Shown here piece after piece: positions 36,315 to 44,714 of a stretch of DNA of 46,395 nucleotides; positions within the stretch are counted from its first letter, which is position 1, and the number at the start of each line of letters is the position of its first letter. The notes below the pieces were generated by a model that saw nothing but the letters and a program-made list of their open reading frames with translations, was not told where the DNA came from and made no database searches. Position numbers and translations under genes: made by a program. The stretch is from 43-108 sp001915545 (GTDB taxonomy: Bacteria > Bacteroidota > Bacteroidia > Bacteroidales > Bacteroidaceae), in contig CABUGV010000027.1 of assembly GCA_902491215.1 (NCBI GenBank), forward strand, positions 1 to 46,395, read 5' to 3'.

Positions 36315-37949
36315 CTACTCTCCCATCACAGGCAATATAGCTGTGCCTATGCATCCATCTGGCATCTGAATGTTAAGGAGAGCGCACACCGTAGGTGCTA
36401 TGTCAGTAATGTTCACTCTTGCATTCGTCTTGCCGTGACCTACACCCCATCCCATGAACAAAAGCGGAATGTGCGTATCACACGGATTCCACACACCATG
36501 CGTCGTACCCTTGTTGTCTGATGCCGAACCGACCTCATACCATCCCGGCTGAAGTATAAGCTGTATGTCACCGCTGCGCAGACGATTGTAGCCATTGATG
36601 ATACGCTCCTTTATAATAGAAGGTACGCTCGAACCACATATATTTTCCATGTCGACAACGTAGGCAAACTCCTTGTATCCGCGCAAGAACTTCACAGCCT
36701 CTGTTCTCACAGTCTCAAAATCGAGTCCGGCCTCCGCAATTTTGTTTTTATCGAAGAAAACCTGATAGTTCATAACATACTTAACAAGCTTGTCCTGACC
36801 AAATCTATCCGCTAGATGTTTCTGAAGTGCACCGCTCAACTTACCGGTAACCCATCCGTCGGCAGGCATGCCGTTGTCCTGCATGAACTTGAAGTTATGC
36901 GATGCCGCATGATCGGCTGTAAGGAACACTGTGTAATTTCCCTTTCCCACCTTGCTGTCGAGCATCGTGAAGAAATCGGCAAGACTCTTGTCAAGTCTGA
37001 GATAAGCATCTTCCGTCTCCACTGCGTACGTTCCGAATTGATGACCTATATAGTCGGTCGTTGATATGCTCACAGCCAGCAAGTCTGTAATATTGTCCTG
37101 TCCCAGCTTCTCGCCCTCAATCGCCGCCTCTGCCATTTCCAATGTCAGCTCTGCACCTTGAGGAGTAGTGCGTATGATGCCATATCCTTTTTTGCGGAAC
37201 AGCGAATCAGTGTTAAGCGGAAGAACAGGAGCAGCACCGCCCGACCATGATTTTTCGTAAGCAGACATGTCGGCAGTACTTTCCACGTAAGTATCCATCG
37301 GATACATCGCCGTCCACCCCTCTTTCAGCAGATCGCGTGCCATATCCTTCTTGTTGAAATCCTCAACCCACTTAGGCAGCTTGTCCATATAATAGGTACT
37401 GGTTATGAACTTTCCCGAAGCATCGTCAAACCAGTATGCCCCGTCGGCGCCATGCCCGGCAGGCAATATAGAAGCCCTGTCCTTCAGCGAAACGCCGACA
37501 ACCTTTCCACAGAAGTTGGTAGCCAGCTTCAGTTCGTCGCCTATAGTCGTAGCCAACAGGTTGCGAGGCGACATTTTTCCAGCATCGTTCTTGCCGCCCA
37601 CTGTGTTCTCCCCTGCATCATAAGTACAGTAAACCCTATTGCCGTCAATGCAGAAGTCGTTGGCGGCAATGCCGTGCACAGACGGAACACTGCCTGTATA
37701 TATCGAAGCATGTCCAACGGCCGTATACGTCGGAATATAATTGAGCATAGTGTTGCTGCAACTGAATCCTTCATTCATAAGCCTATTGAAACCGCCCTCG
37801 CCGAAACGATCACCATAGCGGTAAAGATAATCCCATCTCATCTGATCAACCACAATGCCCACAACCAGTTTGGGCCTCTCAACAGCCATCGCACCGACAG
37901 CCGTACAAAAACCGGCGGCCAATACCGCAGTTTTAATTAAGTTCGCCAT
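36315..37949 (-). CDS. PafA-type alkaline phosphatase
   Basis: 544 residues with an N-terminal signal peptide (to about residue 22). Alkaline-phosphatase superfamily metal ligands are D35 (IVVDQMRWD), TADHAASHN near 335 and the C-terminal THGVWNP. The nucleophile is threonine, T76 in NYIPTYTAVGH, with N97 and the K156-x-R158 pair in SLKDRAS. This is the Thr/Asn/Lys-x-Arg set described for the PafA phosphatase of Elizabethkingia, which separates it from serine-type PhoA. It should release phosphate from many monoesters in the periplasm. It is monocistronic, and no Pho-box-like element was recognised. Confidence 0.88.
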   Translation of the reverse strand: MANLIKTAVLAAGFCTAVGAMAVERPKLVVGIVVDQMRWDYLYRYGDRFGEGGFNRLMNEGFSCSNTMLNYIPTYTAVGHASIYTGSVPSVHGIAANDFCIDGNRVYCTYDAGENTVGGKNDAGKMSPRNLLATTIGDELKLATNFCGKVVGVSLKDRASILPAGHGADGAYWFDDASGKFITSTYYMDKLPKWVEDFNKKDMARDLLKEGWTAMYPMDTYVESTADMSAYEKSWSGGAAPVLPLNTDSLFRKKGYGIIRTTPQGAELTLEMAEAAIEGEKLGQDNITDLLAVSISTTDYIGHQFGTYAVETEDAYLRLDKSLADFFTMLDSKVGKGNYTVFLTADHAASHNFKFMQDNGMPADGWVTGKLSGALQKHLADRFGQDKLVKYVMNYQVFFDKNKIAEAGLDFETVRTEAVKFLRGYKEFAYVVDMENICGSSVPSIIKERIINGYNRLRSGDIQLILQPGWYEVGSASDNKGTTHGVWNPCDTHIPLLFMGWGVGHGKTNARVNITDIAPTVCALLNIQMPDGCIGTAILPVMGE

Positions 37950-38136
37950 ATTCCGTTATAATATTTTTATAATGCACATTCTTTGTTTCATGCCGTAAAT
38001 ATACACCTATTTTGTTAAGGTTTTATTTCAAACATATTTTTTAAACACAAAAGCACAAACACGCAAACGCAGAAACAGAAATCAACCATTGTACCCTCGT
38101 CAACAACCGATAATTTTTCAGCATTCAAAAAATTTC

Positions 38137-38144
38137 TACTTTTG
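38137..38144 (+). promoter_or_regulatory. -7 element of the sigma-factor operon
   Basis: TACTTTTG fits TAnnTTTG. The bases 19 upstream read TTT. It would start transcription about 50 bases before the ATG at 38202. Confidence 0.55.
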
Positions 38145-38201
38145 TGTAGTTTTTCCAGCATCACTTGCGTCTAACGGTTCAAAAAGACAACATAATTCAA
38201 C

Positions 38202-38711
38202 ATGGAAACATTGGATACAAAATTTACACAAATGGTCAAGGAGCATAAAGACACCATATACACCGTGTGTTTCATGTTCTCGAAAGATTCCGATGAAGTC
38301 AGCGACCTGTTTCAGGAAGTACTCATCAATCTTTGGAAAGGCTACGAATCCTTTCAGAACCGCAGCGGCATCGACACATGGATATGGAAAGTCAGCTTCA
38401 ACACCTGCATTTCCTATGAACGGAAGAAAAAACGTACCAGCCTGCCGCTGAACATGGACATCAACCTCTTTGAAGACAAGGACGAAGACTCTCGGCAGAT
38501 CCGTCAACTCTACGACCGCATCCACCGCCTAAAGCCCTTCGACCGAGCCATCGTACTGCTGTGGCTAGAAAACATGAGCTACGAAGAGATAGGCTCCATC
38601 GTAGGCATCTCTGTCAAAAATGTTTCAGTACGCCTGTACCGCATCAAGGAAGAATTGAAAAAAAATGTCGAACCGCTAAAAACGCATCACTATGGAAAAG
38701 TATCAAGATAG
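38202..38711 (+). CDS. ECF-type RNA polymerase sigma factor
   Basis: 169 residues. The sigma2 domain is at about 10-80 (MFSKDSDEVSDLFQEVLINLWKGYESF, IDTWIWKVSFNTCISYERKKKR). Sigma4 is at about 105-155 (LKPFDRAIVLLWLENMSYEE, then IGSIVGISVKNVSVRLYRIKEELK, the helix-turn-helix). There is no extra C-terminal domain. The next gene overlaps its end by 20 bases and encodes a membrane protein, likely its anti-sigma partner by position only. It is not next to a SusC/SusD pair with a FecR-like protein, so it is not a classical glycan-sensing sigma. Confidence 0.92.
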   Translation: METLDTKFTQMVKEHKDTIYTVCFMFSKDSDEVSDLFQEVLINLWKGYESFQNRSGIDTWIWKVSFNTCISYERKKKRTSLPLNMDINLFEDKDEDSRQIRQLYDRIHRLKPFDRAIVLLWLENMSYEEIGSIVGISVKNVSVRLYRIKEELKKNVEPLKTHHYGKVSR

Positions 38712-39276
38712 TTTCGAATTGGAAGAGATGAAACAACAAATCCGGATTCTGAAAGAAAAACTCGCCAAAGAGACCATCATCAACGAAAAGATGATAATGC
38801 AGTCAATCCGCGAAAAGCTTTCCTATATCAATCGGAAAAACAGAATCATCTATATCATACTCCCCTTGGCCCTCATCTACTGCAACGCTTTCTTCATCAT
38901 GCGGAACTATTCATGGATGTTCTGCATCGCCACATCACTGTTTCTCATTGCCGCCGGTGTGTTCCAGATATACAGCCACAGAGGACTGGACATAAAGGAG
39001 ATATCCACCGACAACCTTGTGAACGTAAGCAAGGCTCTTATCCGCATGAACCGCCTCGGTTTGAAATGGCTCTTATTCGGCATCCCTTTCGCCCTTCTCT
39101 GGATTGCATGGTTCGTCATCGAGAGTTGCCCGAAAGATGGAGGAAAGGCAAGCTGCATCGGCGGGGCCGTTGGTTTTGTTGTTGGAGCCATAGTGGGATT
39201 GATGCATCTAAGAAACGTACGACGCAAAGCAAAAGACGCAATCCACGACATTGAAGAATACACACGTGAGAACTAA
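38692..39276 (+). CDS. Four-helix membrane protein coupled to the sigma factor
   Basis: 194 residues. A cytoplasmic N-terminal coiled region (residues 5-50, LEEMKQQIRILKEKLAKETI) is followed by two helices near 53-90 (IIYIILPLALIYCNAFFIM, SWMFCIATSLFLIAAGVFQIY). A charged loop then leads to two helices near 124-165 (LLFGIPFALLWIAWFVI, GAVGFVVGAIVGLMHL) and a charged tail. The ATG lies inside the sigma gene, an overlap of 20 bases that implies translational coupling. It has no zinc-finger anti-sigma motif, so an anti-sigma role is inferred only from position. Confidence 0.75.
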   Translation: MEKYQDSFELEEMKQQIRILKEKLAKETIINEKMIMQSIREKLSYINRKNRIIYIILPLALIYCNAFFIMRNYSWMFCIATSLFLIAAGVFQIYSHRGLDIKEISTDNLVNVSKALIRMNRLGLKWLLFGIPFALLWIAWFVIESCPKDGGKASCIGGAVGFVVGAIVGLMHLRNVRRKAKDAIHDIEEYTREN

Positions 39277-39308
39277 CCTTCTCACCTATCGGCAACACTC
39301 TAACAAAA

Positions 39309-39350
39309 TGACCGGAAGCCTTCTGCACCACAGCAGAACACTTCCGGTCA
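39309..39350 (-). terminator. Terminator of the trpB2 gene
   Basis: tgaccggaag (39309-39318) with cttccggtca (39341-39350), with an inner ttctgc/gcagaa stem. On the minus strand it is followed by ttttgtt. It also ends the convergent sigma operon, though with no T run on that side. Confidence 0.75.
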
Positions 39351-39385
39351 AAACTCGAATGCCCTCGCACACAAGACAAGGTGCA

Positions 39386-40741
39386 TCATCTTATCTCATC
39401 CAAATTTTTCTGAATTTCCTCATCAGCTAGTTCAAAGTCGCAGAGCTTTCCTTCAAGGAACGAATCGTATGCCGTCATATCTATCAATCCGTGTCCTGAG
39501 AGGTTGAACAGAATCACCTTCTGTTCGCCCGACTCCTTGCACTTCTCAGCTTCTCTCACAGCCGCGGCAATTGCGTGACAGCTCTCAGGAGCAGGCACAA
39601 TGCCTTCCGCCTTGGCAAACATCACTCCTGCCTTGAACGACTCCAGCTGCTGAATGTCCATCGCCTCCATAAGGTTGTCCTTCAGGAGCTGCGAAACAAT
39701 TGTTCCCGCACCGTGGTATCTCAGTCCTCCGGCATGAATGTTTGCCGGCGAGAAATTGTGTCCGAGAGTGAACATCGGCAGCAGAGGAGTATATCCAGCC
39801 TCATCTCCGAAGTCATACATGAACTGTCCTCTTGTCAGCTTCGGACAACTGGCAGGTTCAGCTGCAACAAAACGCGTCTTCTTTCCTTCCAATATGTTGT
39901 GGCGCATGAACGGGAACGATACTCCGCCGAAGTTGCTTCCTCCACCGAAACAGCCTATAACGACATCCGGATACTCGCCCGCCATCTCCATCTGCTTCTC
40001 GGCCTCAAGACCTATGATTGTCTGATGCAGAGTCACGTGGCTCAACACCGAACCGAGCGTATACTTGCAGTTCTCCCTGCACATCGCAGCCTCGATGGCC
40101 TCCGATATGGCAGTACCCAGCGAACCCGAATAGTCAGGATATTTTTCAAGAATTGCACGTCCGGCATTTGTTGTGTTCGACGGCGAAGCATACACGTCCG
40201 CACCGAACGTATGCATGATGCTGCGTCTGTAAGGCTTCTGCTCGTAGCTCACCTTAACCTGAAACACTGTAGCCTTCATGCCGTACAGACTTGCTGCATA
40301 AGCCAGAGCCGTACCCCACTGTCCGGCACCCGTCTCCGTCGTCACCTCTGTCACTCCCTGCATCTTGCAGTAGTAAGCCTGTGCCAGCGCCGAATTGAGT
40401 TTGTGGCTTCCCACCGGCGACACCGACTCGTTCTTGAAGTAAATGTGTGCCGGTGTATCCAGCACCTTCTCCAATCCGTACGCTCTCACCAGCGGTGTGC
40501 TTCTGTAGAATTTATACTGTTCGCGAACCTCCTCCGGAATGTCTATCCATGCATTCTCCATGTCCAGTTCCTGACGGCACACTTCCTCCGCAAATATCGG
40601 ATACAAGTCTTCAGCCTTAAGCGGTTCACGTGTTTTCGGATTGAGCGGCGGCATCGGTTTGTTCACCATGTCCGCCTGTATGTTGTACCACTGCTCCGGA
40701 ATATCCTTTTCCTGCAGTATGAATCTTTTCTGTTTTGCCAT
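39386..40741 (-). CDS. trpB2: Tryptophan synthase beta chain, TrpB2 type
   Basis: 451 residues from the ATG at 40741 (MAKQKRFILQEK). A GTG three codons upstream (40750) is the other possible start. The PLP lysine lies in PVGSHKLNSA (K114), and the phosphate loop is GCFGGGSNFGG. The N-terminal DIPEQWYNIQADM and the insertion before the lysine are TrpB2 features, longer than TrpB1 (about 400). TrpB2 makes tryptophan from indole and serine without needing TrpA. No trpA or other trp gene is adjacent, which fits indole salvage. TATATTTG at 40783-40790 on this strand is a good -7 element. Confidence 0.92.
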   Translation of the reverse strand: MAKQKRFILQEKDIPEQWYNIQADMVNKPMPPLNPKTREPLKAEDLYPIFAEEVCRQELDMENAWIDIPEEVREQYKFYRSTPLVRAYGLEKVLDTPAHIYFKNESVSPVGSHKLNSALAQAYYCKMQGVTEVTTETGAGQWGTALAYAASLYGMKATVFQVKVSYEQKPYRRSIMHTFGADVYASPSNTTNAGRAILEKYPDYSGSLGTAISEAIEAAMCRENCKYTLGSVLSHVTLHQTIIGLEAEKQMEMAGEYPDVVIGCFGGGSNFGGVSFPFMRHNILEGKKTRFVAAEPASCPKLTRGQFMYDFGDEAGYTPLLPMFTLGHNFSPANIHAGGLRYHGAGTIVSQLLKDNLMEAMDIQQLESFKAGVMFAKAEGIVPAPESCHAIAAAVREAEKCKESGEQKVILFNLSGHGLIDMTAYDSFLEGKLCDFELADEEIQKNLDEIR

Positions 40742-40782
40742 GTTTTTCACTTCATTTATATTACAAAATCAAATATTCACCG

Positions 40783-40790
40783 CAAATATA
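40783..40790 (-). promoter_or_regulatory. -7 element of the trpB2 promoter
   Basis: TATATTTG on the minus strand, about 42 bases before the ATG. TTTG motifs lie 17 and 21 bases upstream, so the spacing is slightly off. Confidence 0.6.
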
Positions 40791-40855
40791 GTATAAAAAT
40801 GATACAACAAACAAATATTTTGTAACATTTCATCACATTTTCACACCTTCACGCA

Positions 40856-41845
40856 TCAAAACAGCCAATCGCCTGCCATCAGAGCCAAACGCCATGCGCC
40901 ACGTCCGCCCTGCGCTGTATACCATCTGAGCAAATGCATGAGAACCTTTGTTCCATATCCAGGCATAAGCTTATCCATGCCCCATCTCATGCACAAAGAC
41001 GAATCATCCCCTGCACCTTCTCTTTTCATCATGCCCGAAGCGATGGCACACCTCATTGCCAGCACCGCCGTAAGCTTGCCTTGTCTCTTCACGCTCATCT
41101 CTGCACGCCCTATGTCCTCGCGCACAGCCTCAAGCGCTTTCATAATCCATTCCGTCCTCGACGAATACCCCGTACCGGTAATGCTGTCGGCATGCACATA
41201 CACGCTGTGGAAAGGTCCACCGCCCATGCGCCTTATGAGCGGGCGGTTCAGCAATGTACGCACACCCAGCTCCCAGTCGCTCCACGTGCGAAGTCTCTCG
41301 TCCCATCCGCCTATGGCCCTCAGCCACTCCGTTCTGAACACCACAGCCTGCGTCGACAGCATCGCACTCAGCATCTGTCCCTCGGGGGCAAATCCGACCA
41401 CACTGCGCCGCTCGCGCCTAACTCCGTCGACCACCTCGCATGTCCTGACCACCAGCACGTCCGTATCGCCGTGTTCCGAAATTTCCTTTATCACATCGCC
41501 AACGAATCCCTCCGACATGTCGTCGTCCGAATCGAAGAAATACACATATTTTGTCCGGCACAGGCTTAAACCGCAGTTGCGAGCCATCGACGAGCCGGCC
41601 CTTTTCTCCTCGGCCATCACAATGTGCACGGCACATTCCGAACCGCACTCCTGCGCCACTTCGCGGCAAATCTCTGCACCGCCATCGTCCGACCCGTTGT
41701 CCACAAGAATCAGGTCAAATCCTCCTCTGCATCCCTGAGCCACAATGCTCCTCAGCGAACGTCCCAGATACTCGCGCCTGTTTCTGTACGGCACAATCAC
41801 CGTCAGCAGTCCCTCAGCCTCTTCTCCTCCTGCTCTTTCCATCAT
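40856..41845 (-). CDS. Family-2 glycosyltransferase (downstream of a pair)
   Basis: 329 residues. The GT-A nucleotide-binding start is LLTVIVPYRNRREYLGRSLRS (13-33), followed by LILVDNGSDDGG. The DxD-type motif is YFFDSDDD near 121. The C-terminal half is helical, with WYTAQGGRGAWRLALMAG at the end and no membrane anchor. It transfers a sugar from a nucleotide sugar; donor and acceptor are unknown. The start overlaps the previous gene by 32 bases, so the two are translated together. G+C content is clearly higher than in neighbouring genes, also in third codon positions. The first two methionines (41845, 41842) are both possible starts. Confidence 0.85.
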   Translation of the reverse strand: MMERAGGEEAEGLLTVIVPYRNRREYLGRSLRSIVAQGCRGGFDLILVDNGSDDGGAEICREVAQECGSECAVHIVMAEEKRAGSSMARNCGLSLCRTKYVYFFDSDDDMSEGFVGDVIKEISEHGDTDVLVVRTCEVVDGVRRERRSVVGFAPEGQMLSAMLSTQAVVFRTEWLRAIGGWDERLRTWSDWELGVRTLLNRPLIRRMGGGPFHSVYVHADSITGTGYSSRTEWIMKALEAVREDIGRAEMSVKRQGKLTAVLAMRCAIASGMMKREGAGDDSSLCMRWGMDKLMPGYGTKVLMHLLRWYTAQGGRGAWRLALMAGDWLF

Positions 41846-42665
41846 TTATCCGTCTGCAATATCTTATACCGTCAGTCATATTCCTCATAAGAGGTAGCGG
41901 ATTCACTCCGCGCCTGACAAAATATCCAAAAGCTTCCTTCGCACACCTGAACGCCGCGCCGAACGTCCCGTAGCGATAGCAGAACACTGCACCCTTCGAG
42001 CGCTGTACCCTCACATTGTCCAGAAAGTGCCCGCCAGTTGTGTCACCGTCAGTCTCGACCACAGTTTCCGGAAAATAAACAATCCGCAGGCCCGCACCGA
42101 CAGCATCCGAGAGAAATACATCCTCTTCGCCTGAAGCCAGATACTCCGACCCCAAGCCGAAATGTTCATTGAAGCGCACGCCCCTTGCCAGCGCCCTGCG
42201 CCTGACGGCCATCTCCCACGAACTGGCGTATGTCCACCGCGGAGCGCTCGCCCACTCGCATGCCGTTTCCGGATAACGTTTCAACCAGTGTCCCTCATGG
42301 CTCTTGCCACGAAACAGTGCAATGTCTACATCCCTGTTTGAAGCAAACGTCCTCTGCACGGCATCGAAATACCTGTCACGATAGCGCGAGTCGTCATCCG
42401 CCACCAGCACAATGTCGCCCGACGAATGGTCGAAAGCATGATTGCGGTTCACCGACAAACCTCGCCCCGCCAGCGCAACAATCTTCACATCCGCTCGCCT
42501 TTTCAACATTTCGGGAACAGCCTCCAGCCACTTCTTGTCCGTATACTGGAAAGACACCAGATAGCGGACATCTCCGCGAACCGTAGGCGACAGCACATCG
42601 GGAACACGCCTTATGCCCTCGTCAACCGTACATATAAGAACTTCTATATTTTCCTTTACTTCCAT
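41814..42665 (-). CDS. Family-2-like glycosyltransferase (first of a pair)
   Basis: 283 residues from the ATG at 42665 (MEVKENIEVLICTVDEGI). The longer frame from 42719 adds 18 polar residues in the leader. The GT-A pattern is KIVALAGRGLSVNRNHAF, then IVLVADDDSRY with the DDD metal motif (about 107-109). The acceptor part contains SGEEDVFLSDAVGAG and YFPETVVETDG. It has no signal peptide. A strong -7 match TACCTTTG lies at 42749-42756, giving a leader of about 75 bases. Together with the next gene it may build one side chain of a surface glycan, but no polysaccharide-transport genes are nearby. Confidence 0.8.
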   Translation of the reverse strand: MEVKENIEVLICTVDEGIRRVPDVLSPTVRGDVRYLVSFQYTDKKWLEAVPEMLKRRADVKIVALAGRGLSVNRNHAFDHSSGDIVLVADDDSRYRDRYFDAVQRTFASNRDVDIALFRGKSHEGHWLKRYPETACEWASAPRWTYASSWEMAVRRRALARGVRFNEHFGLGSEYLASGEEDVFLSDAVGAGLRIVYFPETVVETDGDTTGGHFLDNVRVQRSKGAVFCYRYGTFGAAFRCAKEAFGYFVRRGVNPLPLMRNMTDGIRYCRRINDGKSRRRRG

Positions 42666-42748
42666 CGGCCAAACAGTTTTACCGGCTCCGTCGCCATGTC
42701 GTGCATCTCTATGATGCACACACCGCTCCTGCCGTACTTTGACGGAAA

Positions 42749-42756
42749 CAAAGGTA
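42749..42756 (-). promoter_or_regulatory. -7 element of the glycosyltransferase pair
   Basis: TACCTTTG on the minus strand, 84 bases before the chosen start codon. No well-spaced TTTG. Confidence 0.6.
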
Positions 42757-42875
42757 ACAAAAAACTATCATGATTTTGAAAAACTATGCACACACCTGTT
42801 CCACACAACACAAAAAACAAATCGTCAACCTCCCCAAACCGACACAATGCCAACACATCATCACCTACCGTACAA

Positions 42876-42960
42876 TAAAAAATGCAGACCCTTCTCACGA
42901 AGAACCTGCATCACCTTAAATCTAAATACTTTGATTAATGTGTGAATTAATTTATTGTGT
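42876..42960 (-). ncRNA. Putative small RNA, about 85 nt
   Basis: A complete consensus promoter (42966-42996, minus) is followed after about 85 bases by a hairpin with six T. Between them no gene of usual length begins. The RNA would start near 42959. Its 5' half is unstructured and A/U-rich (caauaaauuaauucacacau...), and its 3' half forms the terminator hairpin. A 16-codon frame starts at 42911 (MQVLREKGL...) but runs through the terminator, so coding is unlikely. The target is unknown. Confidence 0.6.
42877..42911 (-). terminator. Terminator of the putative small RNA
   Basis: Outer stem tgcag (42883-42887) with ctgca (42906-42910), inner stem ttct/agaa around cacga. On the minus strand it is followed by six T and an A. 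Confidence 0.7.
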
Positions 42961-42965
42961 GTACG

Positions 42966-42996
42966 CAAATGTACACATTTATATAATACGTACAAA
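42966..42996 (-). promoter_or_regulatory. Promoter of the putative small RNA, with an overlapping dyad
   Basis: TTTG (42993-42996), exactly 19 bases, TACATTTG (42966-42973) on the minus strand. A perfect dyad tgtgtac (42958-42964) / gtacaca (42971-42977) covers the -7 element and the predicted start, like an operator. Confidence 0.75.
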
Positions 42997-43289
42997 ACTT
43001 TTTGCTGTTTTTTTTATTTTTTTTCGACTTTAAGCATATTCTCAAGGAAACAGAACACCTCGATACCACACCTAAAAGTAAAAGATATAGAACTTCGCCC
43101 CACAACACATAGTTGATCTTAAAGCTATGCATCCACTTACCTGAGGATAGTTGAAAACCACTATGTCATGTTGTTTTAACCCGCGTAAACCGTTCATGCA
43201 TAATATCAGAATTATATTGAGTAAAGAATGCACATTGTTTATAATCATACATCATTTAAGATCGTATGATGTTATTGAATTATCTGTTT
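42997..43289. other. AT-rich intergenic stretch
   Basis: Begins with a T-rich run around 43008-43022 on the plus strand. The small minus-strand open frame at 42947-43132 has no supported start and overlaps the small-RNA promoter. No gene, tRNA or clear hairpin was recognised. Confidence 0.5.
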
Positions 43290-44426
43290 TCAGAGGGTAG
43301 TTCCAGTTATTAGTTCATCCGTTTTTGCGTAATACAGTGTATCGTCCATGTACGATGTGGTATATAATATTTTGTTTATGCCATCCACTGCAATCTCGTC
43401 AATGCAATGCTTTGTGATGATCTTACAGACAAGACGGCCCTCCCAGTTGAAGATGTATATCTGGTTCTTACAAGGAACCTCGCGTACCTTACTTTCTGTT
43501 TTTCCATAAAACACATTGTAAATGTAGTTGTCATCAGCACATATACGTGCGAAATATTGCTTTAGTTCTTTTCTGGTTTCTAAGTCGGACAAACTCATAT
43601 TCTCATTCATTCGATAGCCTGCTACAGCTTTACTTTTGGTGTCGATAATATTCAGTTGCGGCACATGCAGCATAGCTTGTGCTATTTTGCTTCCGTCTGG
43701 TTTCATCACGTCATGAGAATAGAAAAATGTTTGCGGTAGAACTTTTGTTTGCTTGTTGACAATGCTTTTTTTGAAAATGTGTATATCAGATATTTTTTCC
43801 CCGTTTCTCAAATCCCTTATTTGGTAATAAGGCAATGACGCATCGTGTTTATTTATTGGAGCGGCTGCGACCTTGGCATATAATGTACAGCTATCCTTTA
43901 TGAAATATTCTTTAAAACAGGCTCCTCGGTTTTCTTTTTCCCTTGGCATTTTAATTTGCTTTTCTATAATTGTTGATTTGCCTGCAAGGCTTTTGGTTAT
44001 GTTCCAAACGCTCACCGATTCTTTGTTCGCATCATATATCAATGTCTTCAGTTCGTTTTTTTCTGTGTAGAAATTCCAAATAGGTCCTACTGCAATGAAT
44101 TCTTCAGGTCCGTTTCCTTTTCCAACGAATTGTCCCAATTCGTCAAACGTACGACAATTAAACAGTTGGAACCATTGCGATTGTAATTTTGGATTCATAA
44201 AAAGTGCAAGTGAATCGTGTATGGCAAGATACCCAAAATTAGAACCTTTCAATGTGATTTTCTTAAATTCCACCTCTTTCTCCGGTGCATGTTCATCAAT
44301 ACTGATGATTTCTCCATTGAAAATGTCGGTATCCTGACTTTTACTGTTGCAGGAGACCAATGCCAATGTGATGTATCCGACCAATGCTGTCAAAGTTATG
44401 TTTTTTGCTAATATATTCTTTTTCAT
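43290..44426 (-). CDS. 6-bladed beta-propeller lipoprotein (BF3164/TolB-like)
   Basis: 378 residues. The signal peptide ends in lipobox LVSC, and the mature protein begins CNSKSQD. The blades show NFGYLAIHDSLALF, LFNCRTFDELGQFVGKGNGPEEF (the G.GPGE.-like turn typical of this family), IYIFNWEGRLVCKI and ILYTTSYMDDTLYYAK. These Bacteroides surface or periplasmic propellers are common and poorly characterised. It is transcribed alone. Base use is clearly more AT-rich than the core genes to the left, so it belongs to the accessory end of the window. Confidence 0.75.
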   Translation of the reverse strand: MKKNILAKNITLTALVGYITLALVSCNSKSQDTDIFNGEIISIDEHAPEKEVEFKKITLKGSNFGYLAIHDSLALFMNPKLQSQWFQLFNCRTFDELGQFVGKGNGPEEFIAVGPIWNFYTEKNELKTLIYDANKESVSVWNITKSLAGKSTIIEKQIKMPREKENRGACFKEYFIKDSCTLYAKVAAAPINKHDASLPYYQIRDLRNGEKISDIHIFKKSIVNKQTKVLPQTFFYSHDVMKPDGSKIAQAMLHVPQLNIIDTKSKAVAGYRMNENMSLSDLETRKELKQYFARICADDNYIYNVFYGKTESKVREVPCKNQIYIFNWEGRLVCKIITKHCIDEIAVDGINKILYTTSYMDDTLYYAKTDELITGTTL

Positions 44427-44598
44427 ATTTCTATATCATTAAATACGTTTATAACTTTTTTCTGTTTAGTTTATGGGACAAGCGAAATATATCCATTGCC
44501 TTTTGCATAGTATCCTATGAATCGACTGTTTTAATATTTTTACACTACGCATACCAACGACTTTCACCTCCTCCCATACTATATTTATGTTGTAGATT
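44427..44598. other. AT-rich upstream region of the propeller gene
   Basis: 172 bases between the propeller start and the left terminal repeat of the deleted insertion sequence. No consensus -7 element and no gene was recognised. Confidence 0.4.
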
Positions 44599-44639
44599 AC
44601 TCAAGTTTCGCAAGTACTCAAATAATGCAATAAAAAAAA

Positions 44640-44714
44640 GGCTAAAGAGTTTGATAATTCAAAGATTATCACTATATTAATGCCTGCAAACAAGCAATAT
44701 AGCACCCTTTAGCC
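44640..44714 (+). promoter_or_regulatory. Start-proximal hairpin of the insertion sequence
   Basis: ggctaaag (44640-44647) pairs with ctttagcc (44707-44714), the bases immediately before the ATG at 44715. RNA read from outside the element would hold the initiation region in this stem, while RNA started between the arms would not. This is the known insertion-sequence defence against outside transcription; here it is inferred. Confidence 0.5.

Noticed and set aside
39575..40825. 416-codon open frame opposite trpB2
   Set aside because: It mirrors a strongly conserved enzyme gene, has an arginine/histidine/leucine-rich chance composition and would have to cross the trpB2 promoter.
40938..41738. 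266-codon open frame opposite the glycosyltransferase
   Set aside because: Long open frames on the opposite strand follow from the high G+C of the gene; the product is proline/serine-rich with no motif.
42861..42911. 16-codon leader peptide inside the putative small RNA
   Set aside because: The frame extends through the terminator and T run, so it would not be complete on the terminated transcript.
42947..43132. 61-codon minus-strand frame
   Set aside because: Overlaps the small-RNA promoter, has no promoter of its own and a chance-like composition.
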